Of a stretch of DNA of 64,000 nucleotides, positions 12,301 to 22,518 are shown piece after piece (within the stretch, counting starts at the first letter, position 1; the number at the start of each line of letters is the position of its first letter). Source of the DNA: Strongylocentrotus droebachiensis (taxonomy: Eukaryota; Echinodermata; Echinoidea; Camarodonta; Strongylocentrotidae); the NCBI GenBank assembly GCA_035222895.1, contig JAVYIG010000886.1:1-64000 (forward strand). The letters run 5' to 3'. The translations under genes were made by a program, and so were the position numbers. A model generated the notes under the pieces. The model was not told the DNA's origin, ran no database searches, and was given only the letters and a program-made list of their open reading frames with translations.

Positions 12301-12785
12301 ACTACTACTGCTGCTGCTGCTACTAATACTGCTACTACTACTACTACTTCTACACTTCTACTACTATTACTAGTACTACTGCTGACACTGCTATTCATAC
12401 TACCACACACACTACGGCGATGACGAGTGAGTACTACTGCTAAAACAACTACAACAACAACAAAAACAATATCAACTTCTGCTAATACTACCACTACCAC
12501 CACCACCACTTCCTACTACTATTACTACTAATATTAATACTATTATACTACCACTACTACTACTACTACTACTACCACCACTCCCACAACCACCACCACC
12601 ACCACTTATATTATACTACTACTAATACTAGGGTAAGATATCATTTCTTCCAACTGACTATATTCAGATTCTAGCTTACCACATATTTCTTCTGATTGGG
12701 GAGGGCATGTTCGGCCCAAGACAGGCAACAGCAGAAAAAGATGTAGGATTAACCAAACTCCTGTATCGCCCCAAAGTTTAGCCAT
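6322..12785 (-). CDS. G1: partial CUB-like receptor gene (5' part)
   Basis: Three exons are seen: 12785-12680 (signal peptide), 8387-8046 (CUB-like) and 6405-6322 (linker). All splice sites are GT/AG and all junctions are phase 1, so they join in frame. Exon 1 starts MAKLWGDTG, has a Leu-rich core and ends after VLGR and a Cys, like the first exon of G3. The CUB-like exon (about 114 residues) shares ERTNIDC and DYFLSSSNVAY with G2. The linker shares the GANPW pattern with G2 and G3. I found no Cys-rich second exon; the 4.3-kb first intron is filled by a tandem duplication. No lectin, membrane or tail exon occurs at 1-6321. The gene may continue beyond the left edge or be a truncated copy. Confidence 0.7.
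6836..6972. repeat. Foldback sequence
   Basis: Arms of about 45 bases (ATATAACATTATTTGGAC and GAAGGGAGTTATATTTCC) face their complements at 6930-6972 across a GC-rich loop (GCGCGCAGCGC). It is probably the core of a longer MITE reaching towards 7330. Confidence 0.6.
8046..8387 (-). CDS. G1 exon 2: CUB-like domain
   Basis: 342 bases, phase 1 to phase 1. It reads IDC, then YYAWRMEAPQGLRVLL, and ends DYFLSSSNVAYMVITLGC. The Y-x-W-x-[IM]-x-A-P pattern and the late S-S-S-N-V strand resemble CUB domains, but the usual four CUB cysteines are not all present. It is closest to the G2 exon at 24790-25119. Confidence 0.75.
8573..11366. repeat. Tandem duplication, two ~1.4-kb units
   Basis: Unit 1 (about 8573-10010) and unit 2 (about 10011-11366) align throughout. 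Shared landmarks include TTCGTCATTGCC, CATTCTGCCCCATTAATATT, CCATGCCAAATTTCACGCTC and CGTTCTCCGGAAACCCTCAT. Unit 2 has a deletion near 10970 relative to 9560-9620. Both sit in the first intron of G1. No protein-coding signal is conserved between the units. Confidence 0.8.
11366..11722. repeat. Two 176-bp tandem copies
   Basis: CCGTTTCGGGCCGTTTTGG begins copies at 11368 and 11544, and each continues to CGATTGCATTTCTAGTTTT. They are nearly identical. Confidence 0.8.
11815..11905. repeat. (CT)n tract
   Basis: Pyrimidine-rich simple repeat with CTCTCT runs interrupted by CTAT. Confidence 0.85.
12230..12630. repeat. (ACT)n / (ACC)n trinucleotide tract
   Basis: Imperfect trinucleotide repeat of CTACTACTA and ACCACCACC units. 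It produces a spurious valine-rich open frame on the minus strand. It lies just downstream of the donor of G1 exon 1. Confidence 0.85.
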
Positions 12786-13087
12786 GGTGTTAACACACGC
12801 TACACTTTACTCGTAACTAAAAATGATGAAAACAGTTCAGACATGCTTGATGTTTAAAAAAACATTCCGGAAAGCATAGGTGATATGGGATGGGTGTGCA
12901 AGAAGCCTTTACCTTCCCATATACTGCAACACAATCATTATGAGAAATACAAAATCAGGACAATATTCGATAAATTCCTAGTTGATGGATCACTGGCTTT
13001 GCAAAATAGAAAGAGGAAGCAAACACTGAAAATATCGCTTCTTTCACACTGTGCATTCGGATCGGTAAAACGATTCGTGACGTCATT

Positions 13088-14022
13088 ATATACATAGTGA
13101 GTCAGAAAAAATGTCTCCTTTTAAAAAGTTGTATTGTTTGAAGTATGAATATTTAATCATGGGTTTCATGATATGTCTTGATAGAGTTATACTCCCAGTA
13201 CATTTAGGTACCATTTTCATTTGAATCTCTGCATGCATGACTGAACATCAGACAATCTTTACAAGACTGCCGGATCTCACTTGCGCCAAGTTACTGGGTG
13301 AGGAATAAAACAGTGCATTCAAAAAAGGCAGTCAGACAGACACACACACACACACACAGACACACACATACACACACACACACACACGCACATGTACAAA
13401 CACACATGCACACGCACATGCACAATCACACACGCACACGCACACACGCGCACGCACACACGCACATACACACACCAACAAAAGACATAGCCAATGATCG
13501 ATAATGTACCTACGTATTGAGATAGCACATTGGATTCATGTGCAGTTCATGGTGATGATAATGATTATCATGATAAAGATTAAGATGATGACAATGATGA
13601 TGATGATGTGATGGTGGTAGTGGGAAATGACATTTAAACATTCAGCGATCTTTAATAAAAATGAATGCTTAATCATAAAAGGGGAAATTATGAAACAATT
13701 GTTACCATGTGTGTTGTGTGTGTGCGTGTGTACGTGTGTGCGTGTGTGTGTGTGTGTGTGTGTTTTGGACTGTCTGGCTATCTTTGTTCAAAACACTATT
13801 TTATTCCTCACCCAGTAACTTGGCGCAAGTGAGATCTGGCAGTCTTGTAAAGATTGTCTGATGTTCAGTCAAGCATGCAGAGATTCAAATGAAAATGGTA
13901 CCTAAATGAACTGGGAGGATAACTCTATCAAGACATATCATGAAACCAATGATTAAATATTCATACTTCAAACAATACAACTTATAAAAAGAGGGACATT
14001 TTTTCTGACTCACTCTGTATAT
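13088..14022. mobile_element. Foldback element with ~225-bp inverted repeats
   Basis: The left arm starts ATATACATAGTGAGTCAG (13088) and the right arm ends with its complement (14022). Arms of about 225-270 bases match closely, including ACCATTTTCATTTGAATCTC and TTGCGCCAAGTTACTGGGTG. The interior is flanked by (CA)n at 13338-13470 and (TG)n at 13713-13762, themselves in inverted orientation. No transposase is visible; it is non-autonomous and perhaps mariner-like. Confidence 0.75.
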
Positions 14023-14214
14023 TGTTTCCCCAGAGCAACACTTTTGTTCTGCAAAAAGGAACAAGAACTGTGAGCAAAATAATATGCGTCGATTCAAAAG
14101 AGCTACTTTTCTCTCCAAAGTACGCATTCAATATATTATGAGAAAATATATATTATACATGTATTTCCCTCGAGGTATTCATATGTTATGGGGTAAGCAT
14201 GTTAATTCAAATTG

Positions 14215-14398
14215 TTATACTCTGAATGCTGGAATGCTCCCCAGGTAGTGGAGAATGTGCATACATTGTGTGCGGGTAAGCCTGAATCCGATGACCGGGG
14301 TAATAATATGATTGCAGGGCCCTCAGGGAGAACAGTATGAATACTGATGAGGCTACCCTGGGTAAACAAGACATATTATTATTATTATTATTATTATT
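14215..14398 (+). mobile_element. SINE fragment, (ATT)n tail
   Basis: Contains CTCCCCAGGTAGTGGAGAAT and GGGCCCTCAGGGAGAACAG, and ends in GGGTAAACAAGACAT followed by (ATT)n. Other copies are at 18655, 20930, 22800, 45135 and 50035. The tRNA-like head is missing here. Confidence 0.6.
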
Positions 14399-14399
14399 A

Positions 14400-17045
14400 A
14401 TACATTTAATCGTTCGAGAGTCATGGTAAATGAATTTAGGTTCTATATTTTAAATGAGGAAGAATAAAGGTTAATTAATGCTTTAAATCCAACAAATTTT
14501 CGACGATTTCTTTTTTCTTTCGAATCATCCACTTGATAGACATGATGTACGTCGAAAATTCGTGACCCAATTAAAACTTTCATTCAAAGATGAAACTTTT
14601 CTTCTGTTTTTGAGTCATCTTATGCAAACAGGTGGGTTTTTATTGGATATATATTTTTGTTTTCGTCTAGAACCGCGCCTGTACACACATTTACTAAATA
14701 TGTATTTTTAAAGATAACCGTCATTGTCATGTGAAACTTGATGGTACGGCCCGGAACGTATTCAATATTTGCACATGATGAATGGTCAGGTTGTGCGTCA
14801 TTAGACTAGTACTGTAGTGGAGAATTATTATGATCAGCGCAAACGAGGTTTGCAATAATTGTGTTATGCCCATAGACGAGTTCAAACCAGGGATGATGTT
14901 GACGAGAAACAGACAATAGATCCTAGAGACATTGTAATATGGTCATGGTGGTTGGCTAAGGGAATTCGTGTAGTGTAGAGTCAATGCTGAATAATTGAGG
15001 TTGCAGCCCGGATGTTGTAATGTGGTTAGCGGAAACAGAAGTATTTATTATAGGGGCATTACAAACTATAGTAATCATAATGCTACATATAATACTCATT
15101 GCGGATGTAGTATCGAAAATAATATCGCTAGTGATATTCGTTTGTCTCGCAATGTATGGTCAACAAGGGATCTGAAAGATCACGACGTTTCTTGCGCCGC
15201 TGCAACACTTCGTCAGGTGATAGCATATGATGTAAGCAAGCGTGTTTCATACTCTATGGTAATAATGGGATTGAGGTAAAATGTAACAGAGTGTATGTAC
15301 GATAGCCTAAGTAGGCCCTTGATAAATGGTACCACTGACGTCAATCGGCCCTAAAATGTCCCTTATTGTATCCCGATCCCGATACGAACACTGTAGAATA
15401 TTTTTTTAACAAACACAAGTATTACCACTAAATGAAAGCAGTTCGGGAGAATATCCTTTTTAATGGCCAACATGCATCATAAGCATGGTACATTTATTAT
15501 ATTTCCTGATATTTTGTTAACAATCAGAAGGACTGGTGAATCTGTTAAATATAATAATAATAATAACGATGGCTTCTTATAAAGCACAGGTCCATTATAC
15601 ATGGCGCTCATGGACATCATCTTGTTCCGTAATTAAAGTAATAAATAATAACATCTATAGTCTGCATGTTGTAAAATTTTCGGACAACGAGAGTAACATG
15701 GGAAGAGCCGCTCAGGTTGTTCTCATCTGTCATGATGGGGGAGGCACAATGTCAAGACAAATTCATATAGCATTACACGAATATTAAAGCGGACATTATA
15801 CATTCCAGAATTACTTTGTGATAATAAACTTCCTCCCTCAATTCAATCAACCAAATCAATTCAAATATTTCAGCGCGGATGCCAATTGGCAAAGCATTTA
15901 TTATAGTAAAATCTCCGTTCTTATTTCCCTCTACCGGTATAATTATTTTTCTTATGTTATAAATGTTTGTACTCTATATTATGTCAAATATGTCAATGTT
16001 TAGTTTTGATGAATGTTATATTTTTATATATGCCTTGTATTTTTGTATATCACAAACGTGTTATGTCGTTCTAGAGGGCGTACTTGGAAAGCAGTTTTGT
16101 TAAACTGAATGCATCTACCCTTTATTCTAAATAAAACATGAATAAATAAATAAATGCTGATCTCTTTTGACGCTCGCTATATGAGTTATTAGAAACTGTA
16201 TTTACTTCACTTCACTTTACCATGGCAACTGTTTGCCTTGATCGTCGTTGATTTTGCAAAAAAGTTCACTTACAAGTTACATACTGAAATATTCGTATTT
16301 TTTAAAGATGAATGTTGCAAATTGTCGGGCGGTGCTTTTTGTAGTTATCCGTAAATAGATGTGAATAAATATGAATGGAATAAACACCTGATTTATTTAA
16401 ATTTATTTACATTTAACATCTATATGCATCAGTAAAATTAAGTCAGAATATTCATAATAATTTGATACACCTTTTTCTTCCATATATCAAAATATACACA
16501 AGATTAATGTTGATTTAAAGTTCCATGGAAATACCAGACAATTCCAATCATGAATCTAGAACTACCAAAACCAGTTTTGTTCGTTAGAACTACTGAAACC
16601 CTTCTTATTGTTGATATAGTATAGACATTATGAGAATCGTAAGATGCCAGATTTAATTTCGTTTCGCTGATTAAAAACACTTTAGAAATTTAATTCATGA
16701 ATTTGGAACCTCAGATTCGATATGTACATGTACATAATGGAACAAACAAAATGATACAGATCGCTGTGCGGCTCGCAAAATGGCATTAGCATTAGCGCAT
16801 GTAATACAGCAGATATCTGGTCACTCGCTTATCAAGGTTGGATTGCCCTATACATGTTTTACAGTTTTTGTTATTATAAAGTGACAAGAATATCTCTCTT
16901 TATTGACTATTAAAGAACTGAAATGAATGGTAAATAGCAACACTATCTGCACTACGCAATAGTGCGCGTCCGCATTTCGGCAGATAGGCGGGAAGCGCTT
17001 CCATGCTGTCTTCTGCCAGCCGCGGACTCCGGGATGTTGGTGATA
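14400..17045. other. Intergenic, no gene recognised
   Basis: AT-rich. The open frames at 14995-15279 and 15536-15787 match no family I recognise and have no splice or paralogue support. The end near 16116-16155 (ATAAAACATGAATAAATAAA) looks like the 3' tail of an old plus-strand retroelement. TTTATT motifs at about 16391-16405 could be minus-strand poly(A) signals for G2. Confidence 0.5.
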
Positions 17046-17054
17046 TGTGTCACA

Positions 17055-17207
17055 CCTGGGACCCGTTTCACAAAACTTGTCATCAGTGACAAATGACAGT
17101 TTTCGTTAAAAGCTACTGAAAACCTTGCTTCTGATTAGTTATCAACAGATTTGTCACTGATTTTTGTCATTTGTCGTTAAAAAAAGCTTTGTGAAACGGA
17201 CCCTGGG
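17055..17207. mobile_element. Short MITE with GTTTCACAAA ends
   Basis: CCTGGGACCCGTTTCACAAA at the left end is matched inverted by TTTGTGAAACGGACCCTGGG at the right. It is about 150 bases, non-coding, and lies just 3' of the G2 stop codon. Confidence 0.75.
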
Positions 17208-17304
17208 CCCCGCCGTATAAAGAGTTGCTATTGATCCGAGCCAATCAGAAGTTCTTCAATCAATCGCAAGGTTCCCAGAATAATACTAATACTCATTGAG
17301 ACTT

Positions 17305-18499
17305 TTAATGTAGATTGAGTTTTTCATACTGATTGCTCGTGTTCGAGCTTATAGTCGTATCGGGTGGGTGATTTGTTTTTAGATCTCTTTCGAGATGCGA
17401 GTAGTCCATGATTGTATCGCCAGAATTCTCCTGTTGAGCTTCAGGGGCTACCAAGGTCTGGTAAGTGTTGCCAGCATTGGGGGTCAGATAGTCATTCCCG
17501 TCAACATGAACTGCGTCTTCGGTCGTGTTCCCTTGAGTTCCCGTTGCGCGCTGGAGACGATCGTATGATTCCTCATCAGTTTTGGAGATTGGATCGGATG
17601 TTATCTTTGATTTACCGTGTGACAATTCATCATCAATGAATTTCTTCGTATTGGATGACTCCTGCAAAGAGCCATGACCACCTGCAGACGACTGTCCAGT
17701 CATTGTAGGGCCTCGTTCACGAACATCATTAAACCCATTGGAGGTTGTCTTTCTTGACTCCGTGGCAGATGCTACGTTTAAATGAAGTGGAGTGTAGCTT
17801 TCATCGTCAGTCGTGTGTAAATGTTGGTATGTATTGTCGCCCGCTTCGGTAAGGTCCCCAACTTTCTTCTGAAGCATTTGTGGCGCATTATCCGTGTCCA
17901 ACGATGTCTTCTTAGACCCATTAATCAATGTTCCGTTCAGGATATGTCGACTGCCGCCTTCCTGAAGCCTTTCAGCTCGGACTGCATTACATGGTTTCTC
18001 CTGTTCAGAGTCTGGTAGGTTATATTCATGATAGTCGCCCCTCTCCTTGCCATCGAACGGAACATTGTAGTCTTCCGATCTTTGATCAGTCCCATTAATC
18101 AACGATCGATTTTGCTGAAGATTAATACCATCAACCTGAAGCCTTTCAGCTGGGACAGCTCTACCCGGCTTCTCTTGGTCAGAGTCTGGTAGATTGTATT
18201 CATGATAGTCACCTCTCATCTTGCCGCCGAACAGAATATTATATTCCTCTTCTCCCACCTCGCTGTAGATCACCAGGTTGTCAGGTTTAGGGGCTCTATC
18301 ACACGGTAACTCAGTATACTCGTGCTGATTAACATCGTCAAGTACATCCGGGTGATCAGCTTGTTTTAAAGAGCTCTTTACTGAATGTATGCACATTGTA
18401 TACTCATGCTGCTCATTATTGTCCTTGTCGAATGCAGAGTTTTTGATGTATGCTTCTGAAGTCTGGGGTTGGGATTTCTGGTCAACGGATGACAATCGT
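17305..18499 (-). CDS. G2 last exon: tyrosine-rich cytoplasmic tail
   Basis: Encodes about 398 residues after the membrane exon, ending in a stop at 17305. It has 17 tyrosines. Nine lie in YxxL/I/V contexts (YTEL, YSEV, YNIL, YQHL, YTPL, YDRL, YQTL, YSHL, YEKL). LVIYSEV fits the ITIM consensus. The signature IYSEVGEEEYNILF, then GDYHEYNLP, is followed by a second GDYHEYNLP copy about 55 residues later, so part of the tail is internally duplicated (each copy continues into EQEKP and AERLQ). SH2-domain partners are inferred. Confidence 0.85.
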
Positions 18500-19064
18500 C
18501 TGAAAGAAACAATTATGAAAACATATTAACTTAGCATTGTGTGTTAGTGTTTTGGTGTTAACCCGTTGGCTACTGAATTATCCAATTCCCATAGTCTTAA
18601 CACAGGGACAACCAGGTTCCAGTAAACAATGGGTTAATGCTGTTCTACGTCAAAGAAAATAATAATGATGATCATAATAATACCGGTTTCTTATCTAGCG
18701 CTTTAACTTAAAGTGCCAAAGAGCTTACGTTATCATTATTATGCCGGTCACTGGATTCAAAATACAGTTCAGTACGATATAGTGTACATTCTCCACACCC
18801 TGAGAAACATTCCAGCTAGACGCCCTTTTTTACGGGCGCGCACTTGCTTATCCAAACAGAATGACTTTCGCATCCTACCGAGATTATATTTTACAAGTGA
18901 TAAAGATATAAACATGATAAACAATAGTAATAAATACTGTGATCTATAATGGAAGCGCTTTACCTTCTCCTGATGAAACATGTGACTCCTATTATGACAA
19001 TTATTAGGATGAATATCAGAAGAAGAGATACTGTGGTGATGACTGCACTGTTCACACCTGTATA

Positions 19065-19095
<31 letters not shown>

Positions 19096-22000
19096 GGGAG
19101 ACAGACAGACACAGAGAGAGACAGAGAAAAAAGAAAAAATATATCACTGACTAGTTACTACAATTTCCATGGAGAGATGATTTTAAACGAATACCAAACT
19201 ATTCATGTAAATAATATAGTATTAATGACTGCTTTGAGAGAAATAGTTGTTTTTATAAGATCGATCGAGATTCAATTGTATTGAAATTACCGACAAATTA
19301 TTCGCACACGTACGGTATCCTCGATCGCTCAGACCATTTTTTAACATGTAAACCTATGGGGTAACCATGGAGACTGAACTATTTTCCCGGTAACCATGGT
19401 TATTGGGATTTTAGAACTGTTTTAACCATGGTTACTGGGAATTTTCGGGAACAGTTAAAGTTTATGAATGCAATTTCGACCAATCAGATTGCTTGATTAC
19501 TTAAGTGCGGTATATAATGAAGGTTACAAAACCATCAAATAAATCTGGAATATTAAAGGTAATACAAAGTTTTGGGAAATTTTGAAAATTGAGTGGATAG
19601 TGAATCTTTACAATTTTGGTATATTTGGATGCCCCTGTGGATGTATTATAAGCACTAAAAAAATTAGCCCCTAAAACACTTCTGTTTTCGAGAAATATTG
19701 AATATAAAAATTTACCGGTGCTCCCGGTAAATTTTGATAAATTTCAAATAGCGCCTATGGCCGTACAATGGTAGCTGCGACCATGAAAATCTCAGAATAT
19801 GTTGTTGTGATATATAATTTCCAAACGGAAATAGCAAATCGGTCTTTTTTAGTCAAGAAACATTGTTTTAAAGCTAAATTAATATCTTGACCTTGAGAGG
19901 GAGCTATACAACATAAAGAGTTTATTATTTATAATTTCATAACTTTAGACTCGATTTCAACCGCGACAACGATCAATGAATATTGTAGGGACGCATATGC
20001 TTCCAATATGTTAATCTGAACCAAATCCATGACCCTATACCAAAACTTTGTAATACCTTTAACTTCGGAATCAATGTGTCGTAGAAGTACAAATGGAAGT
20101 AGTAGTAGTAGTAGTAGTAGTAGTATGGTAATAGTTGTAGTGGTAGTAGTAGTATGGTAATAGTAGTAGTAGAAGTAGTAGTTGTAGTAGTATTATTATT
20201 ATTATTATTAGTAGTAGTAGTAGTAGTAGTAGTAATACTAATAATTGTACTACTATAATAGTACAGCATTAGTAATAGTACTAGTAGTAACAACAGTATT
20301 AATAGTTAGTAGTTGTAGTATATCTAGTAGCAAAATGTAATTTTCAAGGCAAATTGCATGCATTGTTTTACTCTTCTTCTGAGGGCCCTGTATTCATAAT
20401 TATTATAACCCTGATCTTTTTATATCGCCACAACCATGAAAAATAGTGGGGAGTTCCAGGAATTTCCTCCTACCTGTTGATTTTCCGTATCCTTGTGTCG
20501 TGATATTTGTTGTTGTAAGGGATGATGTAAGCAGAAATGTTGGACTGGTGGTTTGTGGTACAGAATCAGAAGATGTGCTTGGTTTGGTGACCGCGGAATT
20601 GTCGGGATCTGTGGGTGTATATACAACGGGTGACAACAAAGACTCATAGCTTTAACGAATATATTTTTTGTTAAGGATCATTTTTTACCAATAATTGATA
20701 ATAATATTGGTGTTTATTTACTTGAGGGCCTGTAATTACTATTACCCCAGCATTGATGGAAACCCATGGTAACCATGTGTCTAGACGGACAGAATGATAA
20801 AAATGCCTTATCCAAAAAATGTAGGCACCAAACATGGATCTAACCCGGAACCACAAGTATGAGATATATACAGTGCTCCCACCACACAAGACTGCTTCTA
20901 TCTTTTAACCTGACTACTTCAACAACGTTTTTTTTATTAATAATAATAGTTCGTTCTTATATAGGGCATTTTAGGGCCACATTCAGGCCCTCTCATTGCG
21001 CTTTGCAAATTGTGTATTATGACCCCAGTCATCGGATTGAGGCTTACCCGCACACAATATGCACATTCTCCATTCCCTGTGGAGCATTCAAGCCAGGCAT
21101 CACTTTACAAGCGTACACTTGCTCATCTAACCACATTAACTTTCGCATCCTACCGGGTACCCATTTAACACCTGGGTGGAGAGTGGCAAATGTAGATCAA
21201 TGTCTTGCCAAAGGGCATTAGTGCCTTAATAGGTAACGATTGTGATAAGGAATTTGTGCATGAGTATAGTGAGATTTATTCTAATGTCATATTTACCTGT
21301 ACTATACTGATTTGTAGTAGCAGAAGGTGCTGTATGTGGCATTGTGGTTGACGGTACATACATGGGTCTGATCGTAGGGGGCTCTGCTCTGTTGTAGATA
21401 AGCAGCTCCACGTCATTAATTTCGAACATTCCAGTTCCTCTCGCTTGAAAGGTTACCTGTATATTTTTGTTTATATCAGGAAAAATGAAAGGGCAACTAA
21501 CACACTACATGTTTAGAAAACAGTGTACGAGTATTTGTAAATCTATTTGTATGCAATCAGCAGATTAAAAAATAGGAACTTGTTTTCTTTGTTTATGGCA
21601 ATGTAAATTTGTCCCGTATGACTGATTGTATACTAGCGTCAGGTTGGCTCTTGTATTTCCACCAGGATCGCAAATATTTGTCGAAAAATTAATTCAGATC
21701 ATTCCAATTGTGTTGTGCCTTATCGTATTACATGTATGTATTCCGTAAATAATTCCGTAAGTAAGGCAGTACAAATTCCTTTGGCATCTTGATCGAATTA
21801 TTTTATAGTAAGCAATTTTCCGAAATAGGATAAAGTAAACCCAAAAGGAATTATTTCTATCACAGCTTACCGCCCACGAACCCGAGGAAGTTGAAACAGA
21901 ACCACAGGATACGTCGACTTCGAGACCATTTTGGTACAAAAATGGCGCGTTTCTTGGCAGACATGGCGTTACACAGTTGCCTGTAAATACTAATGTTGTT

Positions 22001-22471
22001 CTCGTCCTTCCAATAGTTTGAAAGACCTGGTTGGTCTTGATTGTATAACCAAATTTGAGTAGAATGGCGCCCTCGTTGTTAATGTTGGTCGGCAGAGTAC
22101 CGCTAAATGCAATACATCCTCCGTCGCTTGGGACGTGACCATTGTAACCTGTAATATGAATTTAAGGACACAATACATTTATTAAGAAAACTTCACTAAC
22201 ACACACATATATATTTAGCTTTGTTCTTTTATTTTTGATACCTTGTAATGTTGATAAAGTTCGTACTTATCATGACGGTTTTTGTTATTTTATGTGTAAC
22301 AACAATAATGCTAGTGATATTGATGAGAATAATGATGATACTAATACAAACGATATTAATAACAATGACACCACATATAACCAGTGGCGTACGCAGGATT
22401 TTTTCAAGGGGGGGGGGGTTTAAAATCGAGTCCAAAATTTCGCAACGACTCAGGAAAATTTGAAAATCGCT

Positions 22472-22518
<47 letters not shown>

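Noticed and set aside
12063..12509. 148-codon valine-rich open frame on the minus strand
   Set aside because: It is a translation of the (ACT)n trinucleotide tract; no start context, splice signals or paralogue.
14995..15279. 94-codon plus-strand open frame with several Cys
   Set aside because: No recognisable domain, no splice partners, and no second copy in the window.
17305..18499. G2 tail read as containing a classical ITAM
   Set aside because: Spacings between YxxL motifs (4, 17 and 24 residues, for example) do not fit 6-8; only the ITIM-type VIYSEV fits a strict consensus.
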